Shown piece after piece: positions 35,752 to 44,961 of a DNA stretch of 64,000 nucleotides. Source of the stretch: Corynebacterium callunae DSM 20147 (lineage in GTDB: Bacteria > Actinomycetota > Actinomycetes > Mycobacteriales > Mycobacteriaceae); assembly GCF_000344785.1 (NCBI RefSeq), contig NC_020506.1:1054001-1118000 (forward strand), in the 5' to 3' direction. Numbering within the stretch: the stretch's first letter is position 1; each line of letters opens with the position of its first letter. A model generated the notes under the pieces. It worked only from the letters and a program-made list of their open reading frames with translations, was not told the DNA's origin and did not search any database. The position numbers and the translations under genes were made by a program.

Positions 35752-36165
35752 ATGAGTGCAAAAGATGGCGTGCGCAATCAGAGTTTCATTCATCGAAATG
35801 TGGGCATTGGAGAGAAAATCGGGGGTATTTTCTGGCTCAGCTTGGGTGCATTAATTTCAGTGCTGCTGGAGGTTATTTACCTCGGCACGAGAGTTAACCT
35901 GCCCGGTGGGACATCGATTGCAGTGCCCTATACAATAGTTATTGCTTTCCTTTTTAATATGGTCTTGACCAGGACTTCTATGCTGTGGACCAGGCATTGG
36001 CTCGCTGTTTTTATCCCACTTTTTAGTTGGATTGTGGGATTCTTTGCGCTGTTGATGTGGAATGCAGTGGTGGGGGATCAAATTGTGCCCTCAAATATTC
36101 GGACAGTTCTGCTACTTTTCGCTGCTTTAGCCGGTGGAATTTGGCCTATGGTCAAGGCGAAGTAG
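35752..36165 (+). CDS. Small membrane protein (four helices), function unknown
   Basis: A 137-residue protein with four predicted helices (about residues 27-47, 55-75, 84-105, 118-135). The N-terminus is polar and cytoplasmic. It starts 4 bases after mshB, so it belongs to the same transcript. No family is recognised beyond conservation next to mshB and fdxC in related corynebacteria. Confidence 0.8.
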   Translation: MSAKDGVRNQSFIHRNVGIGEKIGGIFWLSLGALISVLLEVIYLGTRVNLPGGTSIAVPYTIVIAFLFNMVLTRTSMLWTRHWLAVFIPLFSWIVGFFALLMWNAVVGDQIVPSNIRTVLLLFAALAGGIWPMVKAK

Positions 36166-36229
36166 CATAATAAAGCTATAAGATTTTCCCTTTCCAGCAA
36201 TTTACTAGCTCAGGAGTTTTCGAGAACCA

Positions 36230-36547
36230 ATGACTTATACAATCGCACAGCCCTGCGTTGACGTCTTGGATCGTGCCTGCGTTGAAGAATGCCCCGTCGA
36301 CTGCATCTACGAAGGCAAGCGCATGCTCTACATCCACCCGGATGAGTGTGTTGACTGCGGTGCCTGTGAGCCGGCTTGCCCTGTTGAGGCAATCTTCTAC
36401 GAAGACGATGTCCCAGATGAGTGGATCGATTACAACGATGCCAATGCGGCATTCTTTGATGATCTGGGATCCCCAGGTGGCGCAGCTAAGCTCGGACCAC
36501 AAGATTTTGATCACCCAATGATCGCAGCGTTGCCACCTCAGGCATAA
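36230..36547 (+). CDS. fdxC: Seven-iron ferredoxin FdxC
   Basis: A 105-residue ferredoxin. The first cluster motif is incomplete for 4Fe binding ([14 protein letters not shown]), typical of the [3Fe-4S] site; the second is a full [12 protein letters not shown] motif for [4Fe-4S]. This is the actinobacterial FdxA/FdxC type, an electron donor for oxygenases and other redox enzymes. It is transcribed with dapC 9 bases downstream. Confidence 0.94.
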   Translation: MTYTIAQPCVDVLDRACVEECPVDCIYEGKRMLYIHPDECVDCGACEPACPVEAIFYEDDVPDEWIDYNDANAAFFDDLGSPGGAAKLGPQDFDHPMIAALPPQA

Positions 36548-36556
36548 TCTAAACGC

Positions 36557-37663
36557 ATGACCCCAAGAACCTCGCTTGCTTCCGTATTGCCCGATTTTCC
36601 CTGGGATTCCCTCGCCTCCGCAAAGGCTAAGGCACAGTCCCATCCGGATGGAATCGTGAACCTTTCTGTTGGAACTCCGGTTGACCCGGTTGCTCCAAGT
36701 ATCCAGATCGCACTCGCCGAAGCAGCGGGGTTTTCTGGTTATCCTCAAACCATTGGCACCCCGGAACTCCGCGCTGCCATTAGGGGCGCCCTAGAGCGCC
36801 GCTATAACATGACAGAGCTTGTCGACGCCTCCGTGCTGCCGGTCATCGGCACCAAAGAGGCAATTGCTCTGCTGCCTTTCACCTTGGGCCTGTCGGGCCA
36901 GACTGTAGTTATTCCTGAGGTTGCCTACCCCACCTATGAGGTATCTGCAGCTGCCGCTGGTTGCAAGGTGCTGCGTTCTGATTCTTTGCTCAAGCTGGGA
37001 CCTGAGCGTCCAGGTTTGATGTTTATTAACTCTCCTTCCAACCCCACCGGCAAGGTGCTGGGAATTGAGCATCTGCGCAAGGTTGTGAAGTGGGCTCAAG
37101 AAAATGATGTGATCCTCGCCGCTGATGAGTGTTACCTAGGCTTGGGCTGGGACGATGACAAGCAGCCAATTTCCATTTTGGATCCTCGGGTTTGCGATGG
37201 CGATCACCGTAACCTCTTGGCTATTCATTCCTTGTCCAAGACCTCCAACATGGCGTCCTACCGTGCTGGTTACTTGGTGGGAGATACCGCGCTTATTTCC
37301 GAGCTCACCGAGGTCCGTAAAAACCTTGGCCTGATGGTTCCTTATCAGATTCAGCAGGCCATGATCGCGGCTCTCAATGATGATGACCAAGAAGCCGGAC
37401 AGAAGCTCATTTATGCAAAGCGTCGCGCTAAGTTGATGCGAGCACTGTTGGAAGCTGGCTTTAGGGTTGATGACTCTGAGGCAGGCCTTTATCTCTGGGC
37501 GACTCGTGACGAGCCCTGCCGCGATACCGTGGATTGGTTTGCGCAGCGTGGCATTTTGGTAGCTCCTGGTGATTTTTATGGTCCCCGAGGTGAACAGCAT
37601 GTGCGTGTAGCAATGACCGAAACTGACGAGCGTATCGACGCCTTCGTTTCTCGCTTGGGATAA
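36557..37663 (+). CDS. dapC: Succinyldiaminopimelate aminotransferase DapC
   Basis: PLP class I/II aminotransferase of 368 residues that makes N-succinyl-LL-2,6-diaminopimelate with glutamate, in the succinylase branch of lysine and peptidoglycan precursor synthesis. The PLP lysine is in HSLSKTSNMASYRAG (about residue 226), with NSPSNPTG near residue 156 and the C-terminal arginine in HVRVAMT. Clustering with dapD and dapE supports the name. It follows fdxC closely. Confidence 0.93.
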   Translation: MTPRTSLASVLPDFPWDSLASAKAKAQSHPDGIVNLSVGTPVDPVAPSIQIALAEAAGFSGYPQTIGTPELRAAIRGALERRYNMTELVDASVLPVIGTKEAIALLPFTLGLSGQTVVIPEVAYPTYEVSAAAAGCKVLRSDSLLKLGPERPGLMFINSPSNPTGKVLGIEHLRKVVKWAQENDVILAADECYLGLGWDDDKQPISILDPRVCDGDHRNLLAIHSLSKTSNMASYRAGYLVGDTALISELTEVRKNLGLMVPYQIQQAMIAALNDDDQEAGQKLIYAKRRAKLMRALLEAGFRVDDSEAGLYLWATRDEPCRDTVDWFAQRGILVAPGDFYGPRGEQHVRVAMTETDERIDAFVSRLG

Positions 37664-37712
37664 CTAGGACTAAAGTAAAAACCTAAAGTTTAAAAATACC
37701 CATGAAAGAGGC

Positions 37713-38282
37713 GTGTTGAGTTCCGAACAAAAAACTTGGAGCTTCCGTTTTGTGAGAGCTACCAGACAGTTCATCAAGTTCGGAATAGTAGGCGGCTCCG
37801 GCACCCTAGTAAACCTAGTTGTCGCAGCACTGTCTAAAAAGATCGCCGGCTGGACCGCTGGGATTCATGAAAGTGATGCTTTTATGAATCTCCTCGGTAC
37901 CGATTTCCATATCCGTTGGTATCACGTATTTATGACCATTGCTTTCTTTGTTGCAAATACGTGGAATTACCAGCTCAATCGCATGTGGACCTTTAAATCC
38001 GCAAAGATTGTTTCTTGGTGGAAGGGCTTCTTCCCATTCTTGGCTACCGGTTTGGTGGCCTTTGCAGTTAGCCAGATTGTGGCAACGCTTTTGATGAACG
38101 AGAATTCACCAATTGCATTGTCCTCTGAAATTTTTGATGGTTCTTCAGGACTGCGCACCAAGTTCTACTGGGCCTTGGTTATCTCGATTTTTGTTTCTAT
38201 GCCAGTGAATTTCTTGGTGAACAAATATTGGACCTTCCGCAAACCGAAGTCCAAGATAATTATCGCTGCAGAGCCTTCCTAA
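37713..38282 (+). CDS. GtrA-like membrane protein
   Basis: A 189-residue protein of the GtrA/DPMS family. It has four helices and the family signature FIKFGIVGGSGTLVNLV at about residues 20-36, with WNYQLNRMWTF near residue 88 and VNKYWTFRK near the end. Relatives act in lipid-linked sugar (for example polyprenyl-phosphate sugar) transfer to cell-surface polymers. The start is GTG at 37713 or TTG at 37716. A clear terminator follows. Confidence 0.87.
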   Translation: MLSSEQKTWSFRFVRATRQFIKFGIVGGSGTLVNLVVAALSKKIAGWTAGIHESDAFMNLLGTDFHIRWYHVFMTIAFFVANTWNYQLNRMWTFKSAKIVSWWKGFFPFLATGLVAFAVSQIVATLLMNENSPIALSSEIFDGSSGLRTKFYWALVISIFVSMPVNFLVNKYWTFRKPKSKIIIAAEPS

Positions 38283-38294
38283 GGGTTTTCTCAG

Positions 38295-38326
38295 GCCACG
38301 TCGTATTTTCCGACGTGGCTTTTTTA
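38295..38326 (+). terminator. Terminator after the GtrA-like gene
   Basis: GCCACGTCG-TATTTTC-CGACGTGGC, a perfect 9-base stem, is followed by TTTTTT. It closes the fdxC-dapC-gtrA-like transcript. Confidence 0.92.
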
Positions 38327-38425
38327 GAACCTAAGAATCGAATAAATGTTTGAAATAACCCTTGAAAGATGTCCACTAAGCAAGGCAAACTAGGTCTTAA
38401 GTACATCAGGTTTTCAGGGGGAAAC

Positions 38426-39580
38426 ATGATCACAAAAGTCTATTTTAGCCACCTCAACCCAAGCGATCCTTGGGTTCATCTCAACATTGAACTCATTAAA
38501 ACTGCTCACCAAATGTGGGTCTCGCTCTTAGTTAAATCAGAGGAATTCGATGCGGATTCACTTATCACCGAGCTCATGCGTATCACTGGTTATTCCAGGC
38601 GCGAAGTAAATAATGGAATAAATGCTATGGCAGCCATGCAGAACTTACCTCTACTCCGTGAGATTCAAGAGCGCTATTACTTTCTTAATATTTACTACTT
38701 ATCAGCGATAATGCTCGCCGTTGCCAAGGGATCTAAAGAAATTTGGCCCGAGCTGGATCGCCGCATCGTTGATGCGCTAACACCGGCTGTGGCAGATGAA
38801 GCCATGATGCAGTCTGCTACCTTGGCTCGACATATTAAGCGATGGATTTATGAGCTGGATCCCACGCCACCTAAGCCACCTGATGCGAAACGGGATTATG
38901 TGCGCGCTCAGATGAAGGACGATGTCACCTACGCCCAAATTCGACTCAGTGGGGCCAACAGACAGCGCTTTAATGATCTCCTGCGGCATTGGTCAGAAAA
39001 GGGGACAGACCTTGTAAACGGCTTGGTAGACATCCTCAAGGAAAATAGTCAGGTCAAAATAAATAAGTACCTCTACACGCCACATGAGGAGAGTGAAGTC
39101 GGATGGATGCCAGATGCTGGCTTCTGCAATATCGGTGACTACCTCGATTGTGAGATGTCAATCCCGAAAGACCTCGACAAATTTAAGGGGAGGGTAGAAG
39201 AAGGATATCGCCCCAGTGAGGGACTGATTGCGCTGGTACGAGCCCGAGATGGTCACTGCAGATTTCCCGGCTGCTGTGTGCCAGCTAGTAAATGCCAGGT
39301 GGATCATATTGTGCCGTGGAAGGAAGGGGGCAAAACCGTGGACTGGAATCTCCAGCTGGTTTGCCAACGCCATCACAATATGAAAACCGATGCCCGCTTT
39401 AGTGCGGAAATCAATGGACTAGCGGAGGTGAAGTGGATTGGACCATTGGACGTGCCAATGGTAACCAAACCCACCGGTCCGCTAGCGCCGATAATGCCAC
39501 GGGGGAGGTGGGGCCAGATCTTGAGGGATCGGATGCAAGCTCGATTTGAAAGAATCAGAGATCAGCATCGCGATACTTAG
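38426..39580 (+). CDS. HNH-endonuclease domain protein (DUF222/13E12-like layout)
   Basis: From the ATG at 38426 (GGGGGA 5 bases upstream) it is 384 residues. Residues 1 to about 255 are mostly alpha-helical without a known motif. The C-terminal HNH module has zinc cysteines in CRFPGCCVPASKCQ, the catalytic DHIVPWKEGG core, and QRHHNMK. Mycobacterial 13E12-type HNH proteins have this layout and are often mobile. It stands alone between a terminator and dapD, and its codon use is richer in A/T-ending codons than its neighbours, consistent with acquisition. Confidence 0.82.
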   Translation: MITKVYFSHLNPSDPWVHLNIELIKTAHQMWVSLLVKSEEFDADSLITELMRITGYSRREVNNGINAMAAMQNLPLLREIQERYYFLNIYYLSAIMLAVAKGSKEIWPELDRRIVDALTPAVADEAMMQSATLARHIKRWIYELDPTPPKPPDAKRDYVRAQMKDDVTYAQIRLSGANRQRFNDLLRHWSEKGTDLVNGLVDILKENSQVKINKYLYTPHEESEVGWMPDAGFCNIGDYLDCEMSIPKDLDKFKGRVEEGYRPSEGLIALVRARDGHCRFPGCCVPASKCQVDHIVPWKEGGKTVDWNLQLVCQRHHNMKTDARFSAEINGLAEVKWIGPLDVPMVTKPTGPLAPIMPRGRWGQILRDRMQARFERIRDQHRDT

Positions 39581-39600
39581 AACCAGCCCACCTTGGGGGA

Positions 39601-40521
39601 TTAGTTGGCGTGGAGATCGGCGTTAAGCTCGATAACCTTGGTATTAGGAACTACCACAACCTGGCCGCTCACAGAGTCGCGTCGGAAGATGAGTCCATTG
39701 CGCCCGCTGAGTTCTGCTGCCTTCACAATCGCGCCGTCGAAAAGCACCTTGGTGCCAGCGGTGACGTACAAGCCTGCCTCGATGATGCAGTCGTCGCCCA
39801 GTGGGATGCCACAGCCGGAGTTAGCGCCGAGCAAGCAACGCTTGCCCAGGGAGATGACGTGCTGTCCGCCACCGGAGAGGGTGCCCATGATGGATGCGCC
39901 GCCGCCGATGTCGGTGCCGTCATCGATGGTAACGCCAGCGGAGATGCGGCCTTCCACCATGGAAGCGCCGAGGGTGCCAGCATTGAAGTTAACAAAGCCC
40001 TCATGCATAACGGTGGTGCCCTCGGAGAGGTATGCACCTAGGCGCACGCGGTCCGCATCGCCAATGCGTACACCTGAAGGCACGACGTAATCGACCATGC
40101 GAGGGAACTTATCGACGGAATGCACCGCAACCTGTCCACGGCGGGAAAGGCGAGCGCGGGTGAGCTGGAAGCCTTCTACTGCGCAAGGGCCGAAGTTGGT
40201 CCATACAACGTTTTGCAGCAGGCCAAAAACGCCATCAAGGTTGAGGCCGTGGGGGCGAACCAAACGGTGGGAAAGTAGGTGGAGGCGCAGCCATGCGTCA
40301 TAAGAATCAGCAGGTGCATCATCCAAGGATTCAATAGTGGTGGTGACGACCTGACGGGTTACGCCGCGGTCTTCATCAGCGCCTTCGAGGGCTGCAAGTT
40401 CAGCAGCAAGGTCTGAGGACGCAGAAGACCCGACACCTAGTTCAGGTGCCGGGTACCAAACGTCAAGAACGTCGCCATTAGCGGTTAGGGTCGCAATTCC
40501 AGTTGCGGATGCAGAGGTCAT
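39601..40521 (-). CDS. dapD: Tetrahydrodipicolinate N-succinyltransferase DapD
   Basis: Transfers succinyl from succinyl-CoA to tetrahydrodipicolinate, the branch point into the succinylase route. The 306-residue protein has an N-terminal domain (about 1-125), followed by left-handed beta-helix hexapeptide repeats (VRLGAYLSEGTTVMHEG, GTLGASMVEGRIS). The active-site loop is GGGASIMGTLSGGG. It matches the C. glutamicum enzyme closely. It is the last gene of a leftward set that includes aroP and the DapD paralogue. Confidence 0.95.
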   Translation of the reverse strand: MTSASATGIATLTANGDVLDVWYPAPELGVGSSASSDLAAELAALEGADEDRGVTRQVVTTTIESLDDAPADSYDAWLRLHLLSHRLVRPHGLNLDGVFGLLQNVVWTNFGPCAVEGFQLTRARLSRRGQVAVHSVDKFPRMVDYVVPSGVRIGDADRVRLGAYLSEGTTVMHEGFVNFNAGTLGASMVEGRISAGVTIDDGTDIGGGASIMGTLSGGGQHVISLGKRCLLGANSGCGIPLGDDCIIEAGLYVTAGTKVLFDGAIVKAAELSGRNGLIFRRDSVSGQVVVVPNTKVIELNADLHAN

Positions 40522-40549
40522 GCCCTCCAGGATAATTTCAGGCTGATCA

Positions 40550-41950
40550 TCACTTCAAGTCGGAGGTGTGTTTTCTTCCACCACGAAGTCGGCTGTTGAC
40601 CGTAAAGAAGGACAAAGCTACCAAGAAACCATAAACAATAATCACTGAAAAGACCTGGCCGCGGCTGGATTCATCGGCAAGCATGAGCAGAATTAGACCA
40701 GCAATGAGCACGAGGGTGAAAATGCCTAGCCCCGGGTGCGCCCACATGCGCACAGTTGAGATTTCGCCATTGGCCTCGAGTTCTTTTCTTAGCTTGAGCT
40801 GGGACAGCGCGATCATGATCCACACCACGATCAAGCAACCACCGACGGCATTAAGCAAAAAGTCAAGCAGGCCAGCAGGGTTCCAATACTGCAATCCAAC
40901 AGACACAAAAGCAAAGAACATGGACAGCAAGACGGCATTAGTTGGCACGTTATTCTTGCTCAGCTTGCGGAAAATCTTTGGCGCATCTTCACGCTTAGCT
41001 AGGGAATAAACCAGACGAGAGGTGCCATAAATCTGTGCATTAAATGCAGACAACAGCGCCATCACAATCACGGCTTCCATAAATCCAACCACTCCAGGGA
41101 TATTAGCCATGGCCAAAATCTGGGTAAATGGGGAGTCTGCTGCGGTATCTGCGCCATCAATGGTTTCATAAGGCATGAGGAAGGTAATGACCAGCACGGA
41201 GCCCAGGTAGAAAATGGAAATGCGCCAGATCACCGCACGCACCGCCAAAGAGATCGCCTCGCGAGGTTTATCAGACTCAGCTGCAGCAATGGTGATCAGC
41301 TCAATGCCACCAAAGGCGAAGGCTACGGCCAACAAACCAGAAGCAACGCCGGAAAGGCCATTTGGCATAAAGCCGTGTTCGCCAAAGAAATTGGTGGTTC
41401 CAATGAAGTTTGTTCCAGGCAGCAGGCCGAAAATCAAAGCGACACCCACAATGAGGAAGGCGATGATTACAGCGACCTTGATAAACGCGAACCAATATTC
41501 AAATTCGCCGAAGCCGCGCACAGCAGCCAGGTTAACTACGGCAAAAAAGACGACACAGACCAGCGCAGGAATCCAAGGATCAACACCAAACCAAGCGCCC
41601 ATCATGGCAGAGGCGCCGGTCATTTCAGCGCCCATCACCATGACCAGCATGAACCAATAAAGCCAGCCGAGGGAGAAACCCGCCCAGTGCCCAAAAGCAT
41701 CTTCGCCATAACGGGAGAAAGATCCTGATGAGGGGCGTGCTGCTGCCATCTCACCCAGCATTTGCATAACCAGCACAACAATTGCGCCGGCGATGATATA
41801 CGCAATAAGAACAGCGGGACCGGCAGCGCGAATGCCTACGCCGGTGCCCAGGAATAATCCCGCACCAATGGCGGAACCAAGACCCATCATTGTGAGGTGG
41901 CGGGTCCTTAATCCGGTCCCCAGCCCCTCTTTAGTTTCGGTGGTAGCCAT
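40550..41950 (-). CDS. aroP: Aromatic amino-acid permease AroP
   Basis: APC-superfamily importer of tryptophan, phenylalanine and tyrosine, 466 residues and 12 helices. The AAT-family opening GLRTRHLTMMGLGSAIGAGLFLGTG and the helix VAFAFGGIELITIAAAESDKP fit AroP/GabP-type permeases. In C. glutamicum the gene next to dapE encodes the general aromatic permease aroP, and position here agrees. It is encoded between the two dapD-type genes on the same strand. Confidence 0.9.
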   Translation of the reverse strand: MATTETKEGLGTGLRTRHLTMMGLGSAIGAGLFLGTGVGIRAAGPAVLIAYIIAGAIVVLVMQMLGEMAAARPSSGSFSRYGEDAFGHWAGFSLGWLYWFMLVMVMGAEMTGASAMMGAWFGVDPWIPALVCVVFFAVVNLAAVRGFGEFEYWFAFIKVAVIIAFLIVGVALIFGLLPGTNFIGTTNFFGEHGFMPNGLSGVASGLLAVAFAFGGIELITIAAAESDKPREAISLAVRAVIWRISIFYLGSVLVITFLMPYETIDGADTAADSPFTQILAMANIPGVVGFMEAVIVMALLSAFNAQIYGTSRLVYSLAKREDAPKIFRKLSKNNVPTNAVLLSMFFAFVSVGLQYWNPAGLLDFLLNAVGGCLIVVWIMIALSQLKLRKELEANGEISTVRMWAHPGLGIFTLVLIAGLILLMLADESSRGQVFSVIIVYGFLVALSFFTVNSRLRGGRKHTSDLK

Positions 41951-41992
41951 GAGATAACCGTAAACCCACCAGGGCTTGGAAATGAAACAGGG

Positions 41993-42943
41993 TTAGATTT
42001 CTCGACGCGCTACTGGTTCGTGGTGGCCTGGCTCGCGCTTAATGCTCCAATTGTCTTCACCTTCAATGGACTTCACAGTGCGCAGTTCATTAAAGTCCGG
42101 GAACCAAATTGGGGTATCGCAGTCCAGCACGATGTTATTGCCAATATGGCAACCATTTCCCAAGCTCACGCCGATAATTCCAGAGCTGACTCCGAAGGTG
42201 CAATTGGTGCCAATATCAAGGCGGAGGCGACGCTGGTTTTCATCACGGGGAGACATAATGGTGGAGGACAAGCCGATTTCAGAACCTTCGCCAATGACTA
42301 CACCTGAGCTGAGGCGACCTTCCACCTTGGCGGCACCGAGGGTACCCGAATTGAAGGAGACAAAACCTTCACGCAAGACAGAAGTACCCGGCGCTAAGTA
42401 GGCACCCAGGCGGACACGTTCTGCCTCGGAAATGCGTACCCCGGAAGGAACCACATAGTCCACCATGCGGGGCAGGCGGTCCACACAATAAACGTGGATG
42501 AGGCCTCGGGAGCGTAGTGCACCGCGGACCCATTCGAAGTTATCGGGCAAACATGGCCCCTTGTTGGTCCACACCACATTGGAGAGTAGTTCTAGGGCAT
42601 TGGACATATCCAGCTCATGGGGGCGGACCAAACGATGGGAGAGAAGGTGCAAACGAAGATAAACATCATGAGCATCAACAGCAGGCGCAGAAAGGTCAGG
42701 AATAACGGTACGAACAGCAACCTGTTCAACCAATCGGTCTTGATCAAGTTTGATCAATTGCAGCATTCGTGGGGTGACATCGCTGGCACCTAAGCGGGTG
42801 GTTCCGACCTCGAGGGGATAGCGCTCCGACCAAAATTCAGGATCCACCAACTTTGGATCTGGGTACCAGGTATCCAATACAGTGCCGTCCATGGCGATAT
42901 TTGCGATACCAATTCCTTGGGCGCCGATAAAATTTTTGCTCAT
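41993..42943 (-). CDS. DapD paralogue (tetrahydrodipicolinate succinyltransferase-like)
   Basis: A 316-residue homologue of DapD with the same N-terminal domain and beta-helix (VRLGAYLAPGTSVLREG, GTLGAAKVEGRLS). The second half is diverged: the GGGASIMGTLSGGG loop of true DapD is replaced by IGLSSTIMSPRDENQRR, and the C-terminus ends in a charged, different tail. Chosen start is the ATG at 42943, four codons inside a GTG alternative. Divergent from dapE (50-bp spacer). A succinylase role with other specificity, or a partner subunit, are both possible. Confidence 0.88.
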   Translation of the reverse strand: MSKNFIGAQGIGIANIAMDGTVLDTWYPDPKLVDPEFWSERYPLEVGTTRLGASDVTPRMLQLIKLDQDRLVEQVAVRTVIPDLSAPAVDAHDVYLRLHLLSHRLVRPHELDMSNALELLSNVVWTNKGPCLPDNFEWVRGALRSRGLIHVYCVDRLPRMVDYVVPSGVRISEAERVRLGAYLAPGTSVLREGFVSFNSGTLGAAKVEGRLSSGVVIGEGSEIGLSSTIMSPRDENQRRLRLDIGTNCTFGVSSGIIGVSLGNGCHIGNNIVLDCDTPIWFPDFNELRTVKSIEGEDNWSIKREPGHHEPVARREI

Positions 42944-42993
42944 TTTGTCTTTCACTTTCAGTCTGTACTGGAAAGATTTGTAGGCTGGTGGTT

Positions 42994-44115
42994 ATGCAAC
43001 TAGATCAGAATGAAAAAATTGCGCCAGAACTTGATCTGCTCGGCGATCCCATCACGTTGACCCAGCACTTGGTTGATATCCCAAGTCCTTCTGGAGAGGA
43101 GCGTGAAATCGCAGATGCCATTGAAGCGGCTCTTCGAAAGCTAAATCTACCGGGTGTAGAAATACTTCGCTTTAATAATAATGTGCTGGCCCGCACAAAT
43201 AGGGGATTCGCTTCCCGCGTCATGTTGGCAGGCCACATTGATACCGTGCCAATTGCCGATAATGTGCCAAGCCGCACCGAGGACGGCATCATTTATGGCT
43301 GCGGAACGGTGGACATGAAGTCTGGCATGGCTGTCTACCTCAACACCTTTGCAGTGCTGGCAACGTCAGAGGATTTGAAATATGACCTCACTTTGATTGC
43401 TTATGAGTGCGAGGAAGTTTCTGCGCACCGTAATGGACTTGGTCATATTCAAAAGCAGTATCCAGAGTGGCTAAATGCCGATATTGCGCTATTGGGTGAG
43501 CCCACCGGTGGCTGGATCGAGGCTGGTTGCCAGGGCAATATTCGCATCAAGGTAAGTGCCCATGGCGTTCGTGCACACTCCGCACGTTCCTGGTTGGGGG
43601 ATAACGCAATGCATAAACTCTCCCCATATATCGCCAAAGTTGCAGCTTATGAGCCTTTGCAGGTTGAAATTGACGGCCTTACCTACCGCGAAGGCCTCAA
43701 CATTGTCCACTGCGAATCCGGCGTTGCCACCAACGTGATTCCAGATTTGGCATGGATGTACGTCAATTTCCGCTTTGCTCCAAACAGGCTTATCGACGAA
43801 GCGATTGCCCATGTAGTCGACACTCTAGGCCTCGAGGGGGCTGAAGGTATCGAGTGGGAGCTGGAAGACGCCGCAGGCGGCGCGCTTCCAGGACTGGGTA
43901 AGGAAGTAACTCAGGGACTAATTGAGGCAGTTGGTAGGGAAAAGATTCGTGCCAAGTACGGCTGGACCGATGTTTCGCGCTTTTCTGAGATGGGCGTGCC
44001 AGCATTGAACTTTGGTTCCGGCGACCCTAGCTTTGCGCATAAACGTGATGAGCAGTGCCCAGTTGAGCAGATCACCGAGGTTGCAGATATTTTGCGCGCT
44101 TACCTGAGCGCTTAG
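42994..44115 (+). CDS. dapE: Succinyldiaminopimelate desuccinylase DapE
   Basis: Zinc aminopeptidase-fold enzyme (M20) that releases succinate to give LL-diaminopimelate. The 373-residue product from the ATG at 42994 keeps the metal motif GHIDTVPIAD near residue 71, YGCGTVDMKSGMAV near residue 100, and CEEVSAHRNG near residue 139. The C-terminal catalytic histidine is in GSGDPSFAHKRDEQCP. It is divergent from the DapD paralogue and upstream of the LOG gene. Confidence 0.95.
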   Translation: MQLDQNEKIAPELDLLGDPITLTQHLVDIPSPSGEEREIADAIEAALRKLNLPGVEILRFNNNVLARTNRGFASRVMLAGHIDTVPIADNVPSRTEDGIIYGCGTVDMKSGMAVYLNTFAVLATSEDLKYDLTLIAYECEEVSAHRNGLGHIQKQYPEWLNADIALLGEPTGGWIEAGCQGNIRIKVSAHGVRAHSARSWLGDNAMHKLSPYIAKVAAYEPLQVEIDGLTYREGLNIVHCESGVATNVIPDLAWMYVNFRFAPNRLIDEAIAHVVDTLGLEGAEGIEWELEDAAGGALPGLGKEVTQGLIEAVGREKIRAKYGWTDVSRFSEMGVPALNFGSGDPSFAHKRDEQCPVEQITEVADILRAYLSA

Positions 44116-44169
44116 TTGTGTTCGGGGTTATCGTGGAACTCCATTCAAAAACTTTTGAGGAGGGTAACG

Positions 44170-44940
44170 ATGGCCCCAAAACAAACGCCAAATCCAGATA
44201 AGAATCGCAATTTGGTTGGACCTGTGTTGCAGCGTCGCCAAAGTTCAGGAACCTTTGATCAGCGCTTGTTGGAAATGCGCGCCGATCACGATTGGAAGCA
44301 CGCTGATCCATGGCGTGTATTGCGAATTCAATCCGAGTTTGTCGCTGGTTTTGATGCTTTGCATGAGATGCCAAAAGCTGTCACTGTGTTTGGTTCAGCT
44401 CGCATTAAAGAAGGCCACCCCTATTATGAGGCTGGCGTAAAGCTGGGCGAAAAACTCGTACAGGCCGATTATGCGGTAGTCACTGGTGGTGGCCCTGGCC
44501 TCATGGAAGCCCCTAATAAGGGCGCTTTTGAAGCCGATGGATTATCTGTTGGCTTGGGCATTGAATTACCTCACGAACAAGCACTAAACCCCTATGTGGA
44601 TTTGGGCCTAAACTTCCGTTACTTCTTTGCTCGCAAGACCATGTTTTTGAAGTATTCCCAGGCCTTTGTGTGTTTGCCTGGCGGTTTTGGCACCCTCGAT
44701 GAGCTTTTTGAGGTGCTCTGCATGGTGCAAACCGGCAAGGTTACCAATTTCCCTATTGTGCTAATCGGCACTGAATTCTGGGCAGGAATGGTGGAGTGGA
44801 TCCGCACCCGGTTGGTTGAAGAGGGCATGATCGCGGAACAAGATATTGACCGCGTTCTTGTTACCGATGATGTGGAAGAGGCAGTGAAATTCATTGTTCA
44901 TGCTCATGCAGGATTGGATGTAGCGCGCCGTCATAATTAG
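44170..44940 (+). CDS. LOG-family cytokinin riboside 5'-monophosphate phosphoribohydrolase
   Basis: A 256-residue protein of the LOG family (often misannotated as lysine decarboxylase). The signature PGGFGTLDELFE is present (near residue 180), with GGGPGLMEAPNKGA upstream. The enzyme hydrolyses nucleotide 5'-monophosphates to free bases and ribose 5-phosphate. The ATG at 44170 follows GAGGAGGG by 6 bases. It starts the transcript that continues with folP2, gpgS, the DivIVA-like gene and beyond. Confidence 0.9.
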   Translation: MAPKQTPNPDKNRNLVGPVLQRRQSSGTFDQRLLEMRADHDWKHADPWRVLRIQSEFVAGFDALHEMPKAVTVFGSARIKEGHPYYEAGVKLGEKLVQADYAVVTGGGPGLMEAPNKGAFEADGLSVGLGIELPHEQALNPYVDLGLNFRYFFARKTMFLKYSQAFVCLPGGFGTLDELFEVLCMVQTGKVTNFPIVLIGTEFWAGMVEWIRTRLVEEGMIAEQDIDRVLVTDDVEEAVKFIVHAHAGLDVARRHN

Positions 44941-44961
44941 GCAGTGGCTACATTAGGTTCT

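Noticed and set aside
38393..38425. Longer start for the HNH protein at 38369
   Set aside because: The extension is basic and lacks a good ribosome site, while the ATG at 38426 follows GGGGGA by 5 bases.
40105..40115. Near-miss copies of the 11-bp word, for example ACTTATCGACG
   Set aside because: They differ at one fixed base (also near 29770, 34482, 42006 and 57345 regions) and were not counted; including them would inflate the claim.
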